64,000 nucleotides of DNA. Source: Brucella sp. BE17. Lineage in GTDB: Bacteria; Pseudomonadota; Alphaproteobacteria; Rhizobiales; Rhizobiaceae. Below, in pieces: positions 8,484 to 18,657 of the stretch; the first letter of the stretch is position 1; every line of letters starts with the position of its first letter. The stretch is from assembly GCF_039545455.1 (NCBI RefSeq), contig NZ_CP154467.1:744001-808000 (forward strand). Reading direction: 5' to 3'. Below the pieces are notes generated by a model, which saw only the letters and a list, made by a program, of their open reading frames with translations, did not search any database and was not told the origin of the DNA. The translations under genes and the position numbers were made by a program.

Positions 8484-9419
8484 TCAATCATCGGAATGGG
8501 TTTTCGTCTTGCGTTCTCGCATGAAGACATAAAAGCCTGAGCCGATGATAATCGCGATGCCAAACCATTTGGATGGCGTGGGGAAATCACCAAAAATCAG
8601 AAGTCCCACCAGAACCGCGTTGACGATTTCCAGATACTGAAACGGCGCCAGCAGTGACGCAGGAGCCAGCTTGAAGGCGTGCACGACCATGAGATGGCTC
8701 ACGGTTCCAATGACGCCCATCATAGCCAGCAAAAGCCAGGGCTGAAAACCTGTAGGCAGGCTGAAACGCAAATCGTCCAAACCTGTTGCAGGCCCCATAA
8801 GCATCGCAAGCCCGACAAAGACCCAGCCACCCAGTCCGGCATAAAACTGCATGGCAAGCGGGTTTTCCTTGGCACCATATTTGCGATTGAGGATCAGATA
8901 GGCTGCAAAGGTGACGGCTGTTGCCAGCGGCAGCAGGGATACAGCCCCAAAAATCTCAAAACTCGGCTGAATAACGATCATGGTCCCGATCAGCCCAATC
9001 GCCACAGCACTGAAGCGCCGCCAGCCAACTTTTTCTTTCAGAAAAACTGCAGAGAACAGCGTGAGAATCAGCGGTTCTGCAAAAAAGACAGCCATGGCGT
9101 CGGCCAGTGGCATATATTTGACCGCCGTGAAAAAGCACAGGCCACCCAGCCCCATCAAAGCACCGCGAAAAAGATTGCCCGTGAGGTGTTGTGTGTGCAG
9201 AGCTCGCGCACTGCCACGGCCCATAACCAGAAGAATTGCCAGCATCAGCCAGCATTGCAGGAAAAAGCGCATGAAGGTGATGGTCGCCGGAGGAACATTA
9301 TCCATCATGGCCAGCCATTTTCCGATGGCATCCATCAAGGGCAGCAACAACACCGAAAGCACCATGATTGCCATGGCCTTCACATGTGATTGTGTATCTG
9401 TTGTGACCCTGCCCTGCAT
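8484..9419 (-). CDS. DMT-superfamily (EamA) transporter
   Basis: This 311-residue integral membrane protein has ten predicted helices in two EamA repeats. The first contains LFRGALMGLGGLCFFTAVKYMPLADA, split across a helix boundary, and the second ends with the typical APASLLAPFQYLEIVNAVLVG segment. Gene and helix count match RhaT/EamA-type exporters of the inner membrane. The substrate cannot be assigned; some close families carry S-adenosylmethionine, but nothing here proves it. It is divergent from parE across 315 bp. Confidence 0.88.
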   Translation of the reverse strand: MQGRVTTDTQSHVKAMAIMVLSVLLLPLMDAIGKWLAMMDNVPPATITFMRFFLQCWLMLAILLVMGRGSARALHTQHLTGNLFRGALMGLGGLCFFTAVKYMPLADAMAVFFAEPLILTLFSAVFLKEKVGWRRFSAVAIGLIGTMIVIQPSFEIFGAVSLLPLATAVTFAAYLILNRKYGAKENPLAMQFYAGLGGWVFVGLAMLMGPATGLDDLRFSLPTGFQPWLLLAMMGVIGTVSHLMVVHAFKLAPASLLAPFQYLEIVNAVLVGLLIFGDFPTPSKWFGIAIIIGSGFYVFMRERKTKTHSDD

Positions 9420-9734
9420 ATTGCACTCACTTTACCGGCAATTTTCATCAAGTGGCTCTACGCCAGCTGCGAAATTCTTTCCACCGAATTCGTATTGCGT
9501 GGGTCGGCATAGGGCGTTGGCACAATTTGCGCTGAAAACTTTGCAAAATTGCCGCATAACCTGTCATAAAGCCGTGTGAAACTGGAACGGAAGGCGAACT
9601 TCATTCGCCTTTCCTGGCAGCCCGTGACATTATTCAGGTGATTCGCAGACAGTTTATTTTCGGCCTGCGGCGTGCGACCTGTGTCGTGTGGTGGGGCCAC
9701 CCTGAAATTCTGACAGAAAGCTTATCGGACGAAG
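9420..9734. other. Divergent spacer between DMT transporter and parE
   Basis: No gene is supported here. A hairpin at 9589-9613 (GGAAGGCGAA paired with TTCGCCTTTCC, one bulged base) would fall in the parE leader. It is not followed by a T-tract, so it may be an RNA stability element or chance. A GGAAC at 9587 lacks a CGTT at the correct distance. Confidence 0.45.
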
Positions 9735-11831
9735 ATGGACGACAGCAACGATCTCTTTTCAAGAGTGGTGAACAACGCTCGGGAGCGGCAGGTGGAGCGA
9801 CAGGTCGAGCAGCAGACGGAAAGCCCAGTCACGCCCGAGCCGGTCATTCAGCCTGCGCCCAGGCCGGTCACGGCGAAAGTGCCCTCCTCCCCGTCCGGTG
9901 GCGACGATTACAATGCATCCTCGATCCGCGTGCTGGAAGGGCTGGAGCCGGTGCGCCTGCGTCCGGGCATGTATATTGGCGGCACCGACGAAAAGGCGCT
10001 GCACCATCTTTTCGCGGAAGTCATCGACAATTCGATGGATGAGGCCGTTGCCGGTCACGCCAATTTCATCGAAGTCAGTCTCGATGTGGACGGTTTCATC
10101 ACCGTTTCCGATAATGGTCGCGGCATTCCGGTGGATGAGCACCCACAGGTGCCCGGAAAATCCACGCTTGAAGTCATTATGACCAAGCTGCATGCGGGCG
10201 GAAAATTCGACGGCAAGGCCTATGAAACCTCCGGCGGTCTGCACGGCGTCGGAGTTTCTGTGGTCAATGCGCTGTCGGACGAAATGGAGGTGGAAGTAGC
10301 GCGCAATCGTCGCCTTTACCGGCAGCGGTTTTCACGTGGCCTTCCGCAAGGTGGGTTAGAGGATGCGGGCGAAGTCCATAATCGCCGTGGCACCCGCGTT
10401 CGCTTTCATCCCGACCCGGAAATTTTTGGCAAAAGCGCCCGTTTCGATCCACACCGGCTCTATCGTATGGCGCGTTCAAAAGCCTATCTGTTCGGCGGCG
10501 TGGAAATCCGATGGAGTTGCGATCCCTCCCTGCTCGATCCGAAAAAGGAAACGCCCGAAAAGGCGGTGTTCCATTTCCCCGGCGGTCTTAAGGACTATCT
10601 GGCCTCATCGCTCGGTAAGGAACATCAGGTCACGCGTGAGATATTTGCCGGCAAGACCGAGAAACAAGGTGGTCATGGCGCGGTCGAATGGGCCGTGTCA
10701 TGGTATGGCGGAGATGGTTTCGTCAATTCCTATTGCAACACCATTCCCACTGGCGACGGCGGCACGCATGAGGCGGGTTTTCGCATCGCGCTGACACGCG
10801 GCCTGAAAGCCTATGCGGAGCTGACCAACAATAAACGCGCCTCAATCATCAACACCGATGATGTGATGGTGTCGGCTGCGGGCATGCTGTCGGTTTTCAT
10901 CCGCGAGCCGGAATTTGTCGGACAGACCAAGGACAAGCTTGCGACCGTTGAAGCGCAACGGATCGTTGAAAACGCCATTCGCGATCCCTTTGATCTGTGG
11001 CTTGCAGCCTCCCCGCAGGAAGCCTCGCGCCTGCTTGAATGGGTGGTCGATCGCGCTGAGGAACGTCTGCGGCGGCGTCAGGAAAAGGAAACTGTCCGCA
11101 AGAGTGCGACGCGCAAATTGCGCCTGCCCGGCAAGCTTGCCGACTGCACACAAAATGCGGCGGCGGGGGCTGAACTCTTCATTGTGGAAGGCGATTCGGC
11201 TGGCGGTTCGGCCAAACAGGCGCGCAATCGTGCCACACAGGCTATTCTGCCATTGCGTGGCAAGATTTTGAACGTCGCAAGCGCCGGACGCGAAAAACTC
11301 ACCGCCAACCAGCAGATTGCCGATCTCATTCAGGCGCTTGGCTGCGGCACGCGCAAGAATTACCGCGAAGACGATCTGCGCTATGACCGCGTTGTTGTCA
11401 TGACCGACGCCGACGTCGATGGTGCGCATATCGCCTCGCTCCTGATTACATTCTTCTATCAGGAAATGCCGGACCTCATTCGCAATGGTCATCTTTATCT
11501 GGCTGTGCCGCCGCTTTATCGCCTGAGTCAGGGCGGAAAGATCGCCTATGCCCGCGACGATGCGCATAAGGACGAACTTTTACGGACCATGTTCACGGGG
11601 CGTGGCAAAGTCGAGATCGGTCGTTTCAAAGGCCTTGGTGAAATGCGTGCCGACCAGCTCAAGGAAACTACAATGGATCCGAAAAAGCGCACGCTTTTGC
11701 GGGTGCATGTCGATGAAGACTATATCGATGAAACCCGCAACACCATCGATGACTTGATGGGGACCCGGCCGGAAGCTCGCTTCCGCTTTATTCAGGATCG
11801 TGCGGCTTTCGTGGAAGAGCTGGATATCTGA
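9735..11831 (+). CDS. parE: DNA topoisomerase IV subunit B
   Basis: A 698-residue type IIA topoisomerase ATPase subunit. A Pro-rich N-terminal extension of about 50 residues precedes the GHKL domain, whose motifs are visible: EVIDNSMDEAV, SDNGRGIPV and GGLHGVGVSVVNALS. The transducer domain follows, and the TOPRIM domain has VEGDSAGGSAKQARNR and VVVMTDADVDGAHI. ParE with ParC decatenates daughter chromosomes. It is assigned to ParE rather than GyrB because it lacks the gyrase-length C-terminal region and is about 100 residues shorter than typical alphaproteobacterial GyrB. Monocistronic, with a palindromic repeat beginning 55 bp after the stop. Confidence 0.92.
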   Translation: MDDSNDLFSRVVNNARERQVERQVEQQTESPVTPEPVIQPAPRPVTAKVPSSPSGGDDYNASSIRVLEGLEPVRLRPGMYIGGTDEKALHHLFAEVIDNSMDEAVAGHANFIEVSLDVDGFITVSDNGRGIPVDEHPQVPGKSTLEVIMTKLHAGGKFDGKAYETSGGLHGVGVSVVNALSDEMEVEVARNRRLYRQRFSRGLPQGGLEDAGEVHNRRGTRVRFHPDPEIFGKSARFDPHRLYRMARSKAYLFGGVEIRWSCDPSLLDPKKETPEKAVFHFPGGLKDYLASSLGKEHQVTREIFAGKTEKQGGHGAVEWAVSWYGGDGFVNSYCNTIPTGDGGTHEAGFRIALTRGLKAYAELTNNKRASIINTDDVMVSAAGMLSVFIREPEFVGQTKDKLATVEAQRIVENAIRDPFDLWLAASPQEASRLLEWVVDRAEERLRRRQEKETVRKSATRKLRLPGKLADCTQNAAAGAELFIVEGDSAGGSAKQARNRATQAILPLRGKILNVASAGREKLTANQQIADLIQALGCGTRKNYREDDLRYDRVVVMTDADVDGAHIASLLITFFYQEMPDLIRNGHLYLAVPPLYRLSQGGKIAYARDDAHKDELLRTMFTGRGKVEIGRFKGLGEMRADQLKETTMDPKKRTLLRVHVDEDYIDETRNTIDDLMGTRPEARFRFIQDRAAFVEELDI

Positions 11832-11885
11832 TCAGGCCTACGGCTTTGATATTGTTTGTTCCCGGGCCATTGCGATGGGGCGATT

Positions 11886-11982
11886 AGAGCGCATCCTGAA
11901 AAGTGTGAAACGGTTTTAGGATAAGATGCGCGTCAAATTAAAGAGATAGAGCGCCGATCTGATAAAATCAGATCGGCGCTCT
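11886..11982. repeat. Palindromic intergenic repeat (Bru-RS-like)
   Basis: This element of 97 bp begins AGAGCGC and ends GCGCTCT, so the ends are inverted repeats. It contains GAAAAGTGTGAAACGGTTTT flanked by GCGCATCCT and AGGATAAGATGCGC. Its right half is a perfect 16-bp stem (11948-11963 with 11967-11982) with an AAA loop. Size, palindromy and these core words match the Bru-RS type repeats known from Brucella and relatives. It lies between parE and the convergent DUF305 gene, where the right stem may also end transcripts. Confidence 0.75.
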
Positions 11983-12000
11983 AAAACCGCCTCTTTTTGT

Positions 12001-12390
12001 TTATTTTTCGCGCTTGGCAAGCCATTCCTGCATCATCTTGATTTCCGCTTCCTGCGCAGAAATCACCTTTTCCGCCAATGCCCGAACTTCTGGATCAGAA
12101 CCATGTTCGAGTTCTACGCGCGCCATATCGATCGCGCCCTGATGATGGGGGATCATGCCACGCATGAAGTCCACATCGGCATTACCGGAGAACTCGACTT
12201 CCATATCCTTGTGCATGCGAGCATTGGCGGCTTTATAAGCTGCCACAGAAGGGCTGACAGCCGATGATTGCGCACTGGCCGTATGTTCGCCATGCCCCTT
12301 GTGAGCGCCGCCTGTGTCCGATTGCGCAAATGCCAGCCCGGCACTGATGACTATCGCTCCAGCGAATAAAATCGGGCGAAAAATCTGCAT
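12001..12390 (-). CDS. DUF305 family protein, exported, histidine/methionine-rich
   Basis: A 129-residue protein with a signal peptide ([18 protein letters not shown] to FAQ, residues 1-23) and a DUF305 four-helix domain. DUF305 members resemble ferritin-like bundles and often lie in copper-handling loci; the histidine-rich linker ([10 protein letters not shown]) and [20 protein letters not shown] are characteristic. A role in periplasmic metal binding is inferred. The start at 12390 is supported by GGAGG four bases upstream; an in-frame start at 12423 has no such site. It is not next to copper genes here. Confidence 0.85.
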   Translation of the reverse strand: MQIFRPILFAGAIVISAGLAFAQSDTGGAHKGHGEHTASAQSSAVSPSVAAYKAANARMHKDMEVEFSGNADVDFMRGMIPHHQGAIDMARVELEHGSDPEVRALAEKVISAQEAEIKMMQEWLAKREK

Positions 12391-12480
12391 GAGAGCCTCC
12401 ATTGGTTTTGTCTCATGCAGCACAAGATAAAGCTTGCCAGCGTTGGAAGGTCAAGCAGCCAGACCATCCGTGGACTGATT

Positions 12481-12663
12481 TTATTCTTTCACTACAATGC
12501 CGAGTTTGGTGGCGATTTCTTCAATGGATTCCTTGACGAAAAGCGTCTGATCGGTGCTCAGGGTCACGATGCGCGTTCCGGTACCATAGGCATTATAAGA
12601 AAGAACGTGATTGAAATTGACTGCGAGTTTTTCCCCGCTTACATCGGTCAGCATGATCCACAT
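12481..12663 (-). CDS. Small conserved hypothetical protein (60 residues)
   Basis: A 60-residue predominantly beta-strand protein beginning MWIMLTDVSGEKLAVNFNH and ending with an amphipathic helix SIEEIATKLGIVVKE. GGAGG eight bases upstream supports the ATG at 12663 over the in-frame start at 12681. The pattern (short strand, NFNHV, a strand with IVTLSTDQTLFVKES, then a helix) resembles the FlbD/YlzI small-protein fold, but no flagellar genes are nearby and the similarity is weak. The function is not known. Confidence 0.7.
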   Translation of the reverse strand: MWIMLTDVSGEKLAVNFNHVLSYNAYGTGTRIVTLSTDQTLFVKESIEEIATKLGIVVKE

Positions 12664-12729
12664 CGGTTTTCCCTCCTCCAAATCGTTCCCGTACAGGATA
12701 GAGGCAGCGGGGAAAATGGCAATGTGGAA

Positions 12730-13221
12730 TTAGAGCGGGCGCCGCAAACGCAGTTTTTCAACTTCTCGTCCAAGGCTTTCCGACCATTCCTCGCCGCGCC
12801 ATTCGATTACAAAACCGAACTTTTGATAAAGGCCGATAGCGGGCAGATTGTCGGCATGGGTGCCGATCAAGGCTTCACTGAAACCATCAAGCATGATTTG
12901 CGCTATTAGAGCATCGAGAATGCGCCCGCCAATCCCCTGCCTACGGAAGGGTGAATCGATCCAGAGATCGGAAATGTAATTGCTTTTGGGAACCTGCGCA
13001 CCCCAGCCGCACAGGGTTCCGTTACTCTCTGCAACCATCACACCAGGCGCATTTTCATGCAGGTCGCGCAGGATTTTTGCTTCCAGTATTTTGCGTTTTT
13101 CATCCGCCAACACCGCGATTTTCGCGGGCAATTGCCATGCCCGGACCGCTAAAGCTGCCATGAAAGCAAATTCGCCGGGGAGACCCCGGCGAATGATCGT
13201 TTCGATATGTGTTACCACCAT
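12730..13221 (-). CDS. GNAT family N-acetyltransferase, overlaps gatA
   Basis: A 163-residue GNAT. The acetyl-CoA-binding motif A is [17 protein letters not shown] around residue 90, and motif B contains [13 protein letters not shown] near residue 130. The acceptor is unknown. Its ATG at 13221 overlaps the last 10 bases of gatA, so it is translationally coupled to the tRNA amidotransferase operon gatC-GNAT-gatA-GNAT. Overlapping starts are hard to reconcile with random insertion and suggest co-expression is selected. Confidence 0.85.
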   Translation of the reverse strand: MVVTHIETIIRRGLPGEFAFMAALAVRAWQLPAKIAVLADEKRKILEAKILRDLHENAPGVMVAESNGTLCGWGAQVPKSNYISDLWIDSPFRRQGIGGRILDALIAQIMLDGFSEALIGTHADNLPAIGLYQKFGFVIEWRGEEWSESLGREVEKLRLRRPL

Positions 13222-14693
13222 TTTTCCGGGGTAAAACGCCCGGCAGCCTGTTCTATGGCGTGTGCCGCCTGAAACAGCGTTTCCTCTTCAAAGGGACGTC
13301 CAATCAGTTGCAGTCCGAGCGGCAAGCCTTGTCCATTGACACCGGCAGGCACGGCGATGCCGGGAAGACCGGCCATATTGACGGTGACGGTAAAGATATC
13401 ATTGAGATACATTTTCACCGGATCATTGGCGAGTTCCTTATCGGCAAGACCGAAGGCAGCGGACGGGGTCGCGGGCGTCAGGATCGCCTGCACGCCTTGC
13501 GCAAACACATCCTCAAAATCCTTCTTGATCAGCGTGCGAACCTTTTGCGCGCGCAGATAATAGGCATCGTAATAGCCAGCCGAAAGTACATAGGTGCCGA
13601 TCATGATACGGCGCTTGACTTCCGCGCCAAAGCCAGCGGCACGGGTCTGCTCGTAAAGATCGGCAATATCCTTGCCCGGCACGCGCAAGCCATAGCGCAC
13701 GCCATCATAACGCGCCAGATTGGACGATGCTTCAGCCGGTGCCACGATGTAATAAGCTGCCAGCGCATATTTGGTATGCGGCAGTGAAATATCGACGATC
13801 TCAGCACCGGCATCTTTCAAATACTGGATGCCCTGCTGCCAGAGCTTTTCAATTTCATCGGGCATGCCGTCGACACGATATTCCTTTGGAATACCGATCT
13901 TCATACCCTTGACCGAACGACCGATGGCCGCTTCGTAATCAGGCACCGGCAGATCGACTGACGTTGTGTCCTTGAGATCGAGCGACGCCATGGATTTCAA
14001 GAGAATTGCCGCATCGCGCACATCACGCGCAATCGGGCCTGCCTGATCGAGCGAGGAGGCAAAGGCAACCGTTCCCCAGCGCGAAACGCGGCCATAGGTC
14101 GGCTTGATGCCAACCGTGCCGGTGAAAGCTGCGGGCTGGCGGATCGAGCCGCCGGTATCGGTTGCGGTGGCACCCGCGCAAAGATGGGCTGCAACGGCTG
14201 CAGCCGAGCCACCCGAAGATCCGCCAGGCACCAGATCGGCATTGGAGCCGTTGGCACGCCACGGATTCTTCACCGGACCGTAAAAAGAGGTTTCGTTAGA
14301 CGAGCCCATGGCGAATTCGTCCATATTGAGCTTGCCCAGCATGACCGCGCCGTCGGCCCAGAGATTGGTCGTAACGGTTGATTCATATTCGGGCTTGAAA
14401 CCGTCTAGAATATGCGAGCAAGCCTGCGTGTGAACGCCCTTTGTCGCAAAAAGATCTTTGATGCCGAGCGGAATGCCTTCAAGCCCTCCCGCCTCGCCTT
14501 TGGCAAGACGCTCATCGGATGCCTTAGCCATGGCCCGCGCCTGATCGTGGGTGACACTTACATAGGCGTTGATACTTTCATTGGCGGCATCGATTGCAGC
14601 AAGATAGGCATCCGTCAGTTCGCTCGCGGTGATGGCTTTTGCCTTCAGCTTGTCGCGTGCTTCAGCAATGGTCAGTGCGGTCAGTTCGCTCAT
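13212..14693 (-). CDS. gatA: Asp-tRNA(Asn)/Glu-tRNA(Gln) amidotransferase subunit A
   Basis: The 493-residue glutaminase subunit of GatCAB. The complex converts Glu-tRNA(Gln) and Asp-tRNA(Asn) to the amide forms in bacteria lacking GlnRS or AsnRS. The amidase-signature triad is intact: Lys79 in [20 protein letters not shown] (158-167) and the nucleophile in [10 protein letters not shown] (179-188). The start ATG at 14693 has AGGA seven bases upstream and is preferred to the TTG at 14699. It lies between two unrelated GNAT genes and downstream of gatC; gatB is 38 kb away near 52.6 kb. Confidence 0.96.
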   Translation of the reverse strand: MSELTALTIAEARDKLKAKAITASELTDAYLAAIDAANESINAYVSVTHDQARAMAKASDERLAKGEAGGLEGIPLGIKDLFATKGVHTQACSHILDGFKPEYESTVTTNLWADGAVMLGKLNMDEFAMGSSNETSFYGPVKNPWRANGSNADLVPGGSSGGSAAAVAAHLCAGATATDTGGSIRQPAAFTGTVGIKPTYGRVSRWGTVAFASSLDQAGPIARDVRDAAILLKSMASLDLKDTTSVDLPVPDYEAAIGRSVKGMKIGIPKEYRVDGMPDEIEKLWQQGIQYLKDAGAEIVDISLPHTKYALAAYYIVAPAEASSNLARYDGVRYGLRVPGKDIADLYEQTRAAGFGAEVKRRIMIGTYVLSAGYYDAYYLRAQKVRTLIKKDFEDVFAQGVQAILTPATPSAAFGLADKELANDPVKMYLNDIFTVTVNMAGLPGIAVPAGVNGQGLPLGLQLIGRPFEEETLFQAAHAIEQAAGRFTPEKWW

Positions 14694-14705
14694 CGTCAAA
14701 TCCTG

Positions 14706-15182
14706 TCAGTGCGCCGCTGCAAGGCGCTTTTCAAAAAAGGCGCTGTATTCGGAGTCCGGATAATCCAGAACCACACCGCAGCGCGTAAAACCTGCATTCT
14801 CGTAAAGCCGCCATGCGCCTTCAAAACCGGGAACAGTTCCCGTCTCAAGCACCAGATGCGTGATGCCTTTTTGCCGCGCAAGCCCGGTGATAGCGTCAAG
14901 AAGGGCAGAGCCCAAACGCTTGCCCCGCGACTGCGGGCGCGTATACATGCGCTTGACTTCACCAATGCCCGCATCATGTATTTTCAGTGCACCGCAGCCA
15001 ACCGCACTTCCATGCACATCCCGTGCCACGAAAACGGTGGTGTCCGGCCCAGCCATCTGCTCAACCGTCATCTTGAACTGAAACTCTGGCGGAGAGAGTG
15101 GCAAAAGATGTGCGTTGAGATCATCGATCAAGGCGCGCACATCATCCTGCAATGGCGTTTCAATCTCTATCCGCACGGTCAT
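14706..15182 (-). CDS. GNAT family N-acetyltransferase between gatC and gatA
   Basis: A 158-residue GNAT. The acetyl-CoA pyrophosphate loop is in EVKRMYTRPQSRGKRLGSAL near residue 85; this is followed by LVLETGTVPGFEGAWRLYENAGF and a conserved VARDVHGSAVGCGALKIHD strand. The closest recognisable family is the small-molecule or protein GNAT group common in Rhizobiales. The start is taken at the ATG at 15182. A TTG at 15194 overlaps the gatC stop and is possible. Only 12 bp separate its stop from gatA, so all three are one operon. Confidence 0.85.
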   Translation of the reverse strand: MTVRIEIETPLQDDVRALIDDLNAHLLPLSPPEFQFKMTVEQMAGPDTTVFVARDVHGSAVGCGALKIHDAGIGEVKRMYTRPQSRGKRLGSALLDAITGLARQKGITHLVLETGTVPGFEGAWRLYENAGFTRCGVVLDYPDSEYSAFFEKRLAAAH

Positions 15183-15186
15183 GCCC

Positions 15187-15474
15187 TTATTCAACGACCT
15201 TCGGCACGACGAAGAAGTTATCTTCAGTCACCGGCGCATTGGCGACGATGGCAGCCGCCAAATTGCCATCGCTCACCGCATCTTCACGCACGCGCATCTT
15301 CATCGGCGTCACCGAGGTCATCGGCTCGACGCCATCCACATTGACTTCGTTCAATTGCTCGACAAAACCCAGAATTGCATTGAGTTCTCCGCTCATACGC
15401 TCGGCATCATCGTCGCTGACGGCAATACGCGCCAGATGCGCGACGCGCTTGACGGTGGAAATATCGACGGACAT
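15187..15474 (-). CDS. gatC: Asp-tRNA(Asn)/Glu-tRNA(Gln) amidotransferase subunit C
   Basis: A 95-residue GatC, the small subunit that wraps around GatA and stabilises the GatA-GatB contact. It shows the family pattern: an N-terminal helix [20 protein letters not shown], a central helix with [15 protein letters not shown], then [19 protein letters not shown] and a C-terminal segment ending FFVVPKVVE. It is first in the cluster gatC-GNAT-gatA-GNAT. Confidence 0.95.
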   Translation of the reverse strand: MSVDISTVKRVAHLARIAVSDDDAERMSGELNAILGFVEQLNEVNVDGVEPMTSVTPMKMRVREDAVSDGNLAAAIVANAPVTEDNFFVVPKVVE

Positions 15475-15571
15475 CCTGTTCTCCGCAAATGCTTGTGGGC
15501 GGCTTGTCGCCGCCCTTTAAAATCCTCATCCGGCTATAGCCTTGCGCTCCTCAAAGCGCAAGAATTTAGGC

Positions 15572-16279
15572 TCAAAACGCGTGCATGGTCCCCGCCGGAT
15601 CAGCCAGCACCTTGGTTTGCGGATGATCGGCCATAGCTGCGACAAATTTTTCGGCGGTCTGATCCAGAACCGGGAACGATCCATAATGGCAGGGCAGCAC
15701 GGCCTTGAACTTGAAATAACGCTGGCAGGCAAGGGCCGCTACAGCCCCTCCCATGGTGAAACGATCCCCGATGGGAACGAGGCCGATTTCTGGCTGATGC
15801 AATTCATTGATGAGTGCCATATCGGAGAAAATATCGGTGTCGCCCATATGATAAAGCGTTGGTGCATCCTCAAAATGGAAAACCAGCCCGTTGGGATTGC
15901 CGAGCGCCTGCGAAACACCGTTTTCTGTCAGCATAGCCGATGAATGCAGCGCATTGACGAAGGTCACGCTAAAGCCGTCATGCGTAACCGTGCCGCCGGT
16001 ATTGCCGGCGTCGACATTTTCCACGCCCTGCCGTTCAAGCCATGCGGCAAGGTCGGCATTGGCAATCACGGTTGCACCGCTCGCTTTGGCGATTGCAATC
16101 GTATCGCCGACATGATCGGCGTGACCATGGGTCAGCGCAATATGCGTGACGCCCTTGGTGACTTCTGCAAAATCGATATTTTTCGCACCAGGATTACCGT
16201 TGATGAAAGGGTCGATGAGAATGATGGCCTTGTTCGTTTCAACGCGGAAGGCGGACTGACCAAGCCAGCTGATTTTCAT
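15572..16279 (-). CDS. Metallo-beta-lactamase-fold hydrolase (UPF0173)
   Basis: A 235-residue metal-dependent hydrolase. The metal-binding HGHADH motif is at 51-56 in [14 protein letters not shown]; further ligands are visible in NALHSSAM and [10 protein letters not shown], and [12 protein letters not shown] near residue 210 supplies the last histidine. UPF0173 proteins resemble UlaG-type lactonases and RNA-processing beta-lactamase folds, but the physiological substrate is unknown. The start at 16279 follows AAGGAG; 21 extra codons in frame upstream look non-coding. It is divergent from ruvX, 99 bp away. Confidence 0.9.
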   Translation of the reverse strand: MKISWLGQSAFRVETNKAIILIDPFINGNPGAKNIDFAEVTKGVTHIALTHGHADHVGDTIAIAKASGATVIANADLAAWLERQGVENVDAGNTGGTVTHDGFSVTFVNALHSSAMLTENGVSQALGNPNGLVFHFEDAPTLYHMGDTDIFSDMALINELHQPEIGLVPIGDRFTMGGAVAALACQRYFKFKAVLPCHYGSFPVLDQTAEKFVAAMADHPQTKVLADPAGTMHAF

Positions 16280-16378
16280 AATGATACTCCTTGCATCTCG
16301 ATTTTCGTTTTCCCAACAGATATGACGCAGTATGCGTTTCAAGCAAGGTTGGATCGCTCTATAATCAGATGAGGACCG

Positions 16379-16864
16379 ATGGCTGTTGTTGAAATCGAAG
16401 AAATCCCGACCTTTTTAAAGCCTGGCCAGACGATTGCCGGACTGGATCTTGGTACGAAAACAATCGGGCTCGCCGTTTCGGATCTCGGGCTCTCTTTCGC
16501 CAATCCGCGCCCCGTCATCAAGCGGGTCAAATTTACCATCGATGCGCAGATACTTTTAAAAGCGCTCACTGCCGATCAGGTCGGGGCTATCGTTATCGGG
16601 TTGCCGATGAACATGGATGGAAGCGCGGGCCCGCGTGTGCAGGCGACCCGTGCCTTCGTGCGCACCATGCAGCCACTCACCGATCTGCCCTTTATCTTCT
16701 GGGACGAGCGGCTTTCGACCGTTGCCGCAGAACGTGCGCTGATCGGCATGGATGTCTCACGCGGCAAGCGGGCCGAACGCATTGATTCGGCCGCCGCCGC
16801 CTTCATTCTTCAGGGAGCTCTCGATCGCCTCCACGCATTAAGCAGAAATCACGACGCCGGATAA
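16379..16864 (+). CDS. ruvX: RuvX/YqgF Holliday junction resolvase-like nuclease
   Basis: A 161-residue RNase H-fold protein. The first catalytic strand is [17 protein letters not shown] (20-36) with Asp24. The middle [16 protein letters not shown] is the signature loop, and [15 protein letters not shown] near 108 and [15 protein letters not shown] near 138 contribute the remaining acidic residues. YqgF/RuvX family proteins are essential in E. coli and act in 16S rRNA 5' processing; Holliday junction resolution is reported in some species. Its end overlaps the tail of the convergent acyl-CoA dehydrogenase gene by 16 bp. Confidence 0.94.
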   Translation: MAVVEIEEIPTFLKPGQTIAGLDLGTKTIGLAVSDLGLSFANPRPVIKRVKFTIDAQILLKALTADQVGAIVIGLPMNMDGSAGPRVQATRAFVRTMQPLTDLPFIFWDERLSTVAAERALIGMDVSRGKRAERIDSAAAAFILQGALDRLHALSRNHDAG

Positions 16865-18477
16865 AGCTGATCGATAATTTGCAGCGAATCATGACGGGCA
16901 TCGAGCATGCCATAGGTTGTGCGCCACTGACCGCCAAGACGGGTGTCGATGAAGGCTTCGGCAACGGCATCTGCACCAAGCTGGCGCAATTCTGCGGCAG
17001 CGGCAGCAAAGGCAAGCTGCTCGGTTAAAAGCCGCGCCACGCCCTGATCGGTTTCAGTCAATTGCAGGGCGGCGCGCAAAACATCGATAGTCCCCTGCCC
17101 GCGTGGTCCAAGCTGGCCGCTGATCCACTCCAGCACTTCATCAAACAGCGCCGGAGCGCGTGAGAGAACACGCGCTACATCGAGCGCCATGACATTCCCC
17201 GAACCTTCCCAGATCGCATTGACCGGCGCCTCGCGATAGGCCCGCGCCAGATTGCCGTCTTCGATATAGCCATTGCCGCCAAGGCATTCCATGGCCTCAT
17301 AAAGCAGGCCGGGCGCGATCTTGCAGACCCAGTATTTGACCACCGGCGTCATCGCGCGCGCAAAGGCCGCTTCGGCACGGTCACTCGCAGCCATATCAAA
17401 CGCACGGGCCAGGCGCATGGAAAGGGCGGTTGCGCCCGCCACATCGAGCGCCATGTCGGCAAGAACCCGGCTCATCAGCGGCTGTTCGATCAAAGGCTTG
17501 CCAAAGGCCTGACGATGGCGCGCATGATGAATGGCCTCGGCAAGACCGGAGCGCATCAATCCGGCGGAGGCGACCGCACAATCGAGCCGTGTCAGCGTCA
17601 CCATATCCATGATGGTTTTGACGCCCTCGCCCGCTTCCCCTACGCAATAGCCTACGGCCTCATCAAATTCGACTTCGGCAGAGGCATTGGAGCGATTACC
17701 GAGCTTGTCCTTGAGGCGCTGGAACGCAAAGCCGTTGCCGCCGCCATCCTTGTTGAGGCGTGGGAGCAGAAAACACGAAAGTCCCTCTTCCGCCTGCGCC
17801 AGCACCAGAAACGCATCCGACATGGGGGCCGACATGAACCATTTATGGCCGGTGATGGAATAGGTTCCATCGTCATTGCGCGTGGCACGGGTCGTGTTGG
17901 TGCGGACATCGGTGCCGCCCTGTTTTTCAGTCATCCCCATACCGAGTGTCAGGCCGGGCTTGGCGGCAAATGGCTTTTGCGAAAAATCATATTTGCGCAT
18001 GAGAATGCGCGGCGACCATTCCTTATAAAGTTCAGGATTGGACATGAGTGCCGCAAGCGACGCATTGGTCATGGTCAACGGGCAGAGGTGACCTGCTTCG
18101 AGTTGCGCTGTGAGATAAAAGCGGGCAGCACGCGCCTGATGGCGGCGTCCGCTTTCGGACGGATTGCCCTCCCAGATCGAGCAGTGCAGACCCTGCGCGA
18201 TCGAGCGGCGCATCAACGCATGATAGGCGGGATGATATTCCACGACATCGACGCGGTTTCCCTGCCGGTCATGCGTACGCAGCTTTGGCAATTCAGTATT
18301 GGCGAGCCGTGCAAGGTCCTGCCCTTCGGCAGACAGAACGAATCGTCCGGTCTGTTCGAGGTCCCCATGCAGGTCTTTGGAAAAATGAGCCGCAATCTGC
18401 ATCAGAAGAGGATCGCCCAGATATGCATTGGTCCCTGTTGCAGGCGGCGTCTGGTTGGTAACTTCGTGCGTTTTCAA
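16849..18477 (-). CDS. aidB: AidB-like acyl-CoA dehydrogenase
   Basis: A 542-residue acyl-CoA dehydrogenase. Length and sequence resemble E. coli AidB (541 residues) and not the ~390-residue beta-oxidation enzymes. FAD-binding segments are visible in [36 protein letters not shown] and the C-terminal [23 protein letters not shown]. AidB belongs to the adaptive response to alkylation; the Brucella abortus homologue localises at new poles and constriction sites. The direct enzymatic role is unsettled. Transcribed alone, 180 bp upstream of the divergent pyrB. Confidence 0.88.
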   Translation of the reverse strand: MKTHEVTNQTPPATGTNAYLGDPLLMQIAAHFSKDLHGDLEQTGRFVLSAEGQDLARLANTELPKLRTHDRQGNRVDVVEYHPAYHALMRRSIAQGLHCSIWEGNPSESGRRHQARAARFYLTAQLEAGHLCPLTMTNASLAALMSNPELYKEWSPRILMRKYDFSQKPFAAKPGLTLGMGMTEKQGGTDVRTNTTRATRNDDGTYSITGHKWFMSAPMSDAFLVLAQAEEGLSCFLLPRLNKDGGGNGFAFQRLKDKLGNRSNASAEVEFDEAVGYCVGEAGEGVKTIMDMVTLTRLDCAVASAGLMRSGLAEAIHHARHRQAFGKPLIEQPLMSRVLADMALDVAGATALSMRLARAFDMAASDRAEAAFARAMTPVVKYWVCKIAPGLLYEAMECLGGNGYIEDGNLARAYREAPVNAIWEGSGNVMALDVARVLSRAPALFDEVLEWISGQLGPRGQGTIDVLRAALQLTETDQGVARLLTEQLAFAAAAAELRQLGADAVAEAFIDTRLGGQWRTTYGMLDARHDSLQIIDQLYPAS

Positions 18478-18657
18478 AGGCTCATTCCGTGTTCTCGATT
18501 GTGGTAGCTTACTCGTCTTGCAGCCAATTTACTAAGATTTTGCCATGCAGCCTTCAGTTTATCGCTTGAACCACACAGTTTTTCTTTGGGAATCGGCTCA
18601 TGCCATTATAAGGACGGTTGCGGCTCCGCTTTCCCGGCCCTATACGGATGACTTGCC

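Noticed and set aside
10842..11567. 241-codon open frame on the minus strand
   Set aside because: Antisense to parE through its TOPRIM domain; no support of its own.
12664..12680. CCTCCTCC motif similar to the sRNA loops
   Set aside because: It is simply the complement of the GGAGG ribosome site of the 60-residue gene and lies in no hairpin.
17515..18507. 330-codon open frame on the plus strand
   Set aside because: Antisense to the AidB-like gene; no conserved features.
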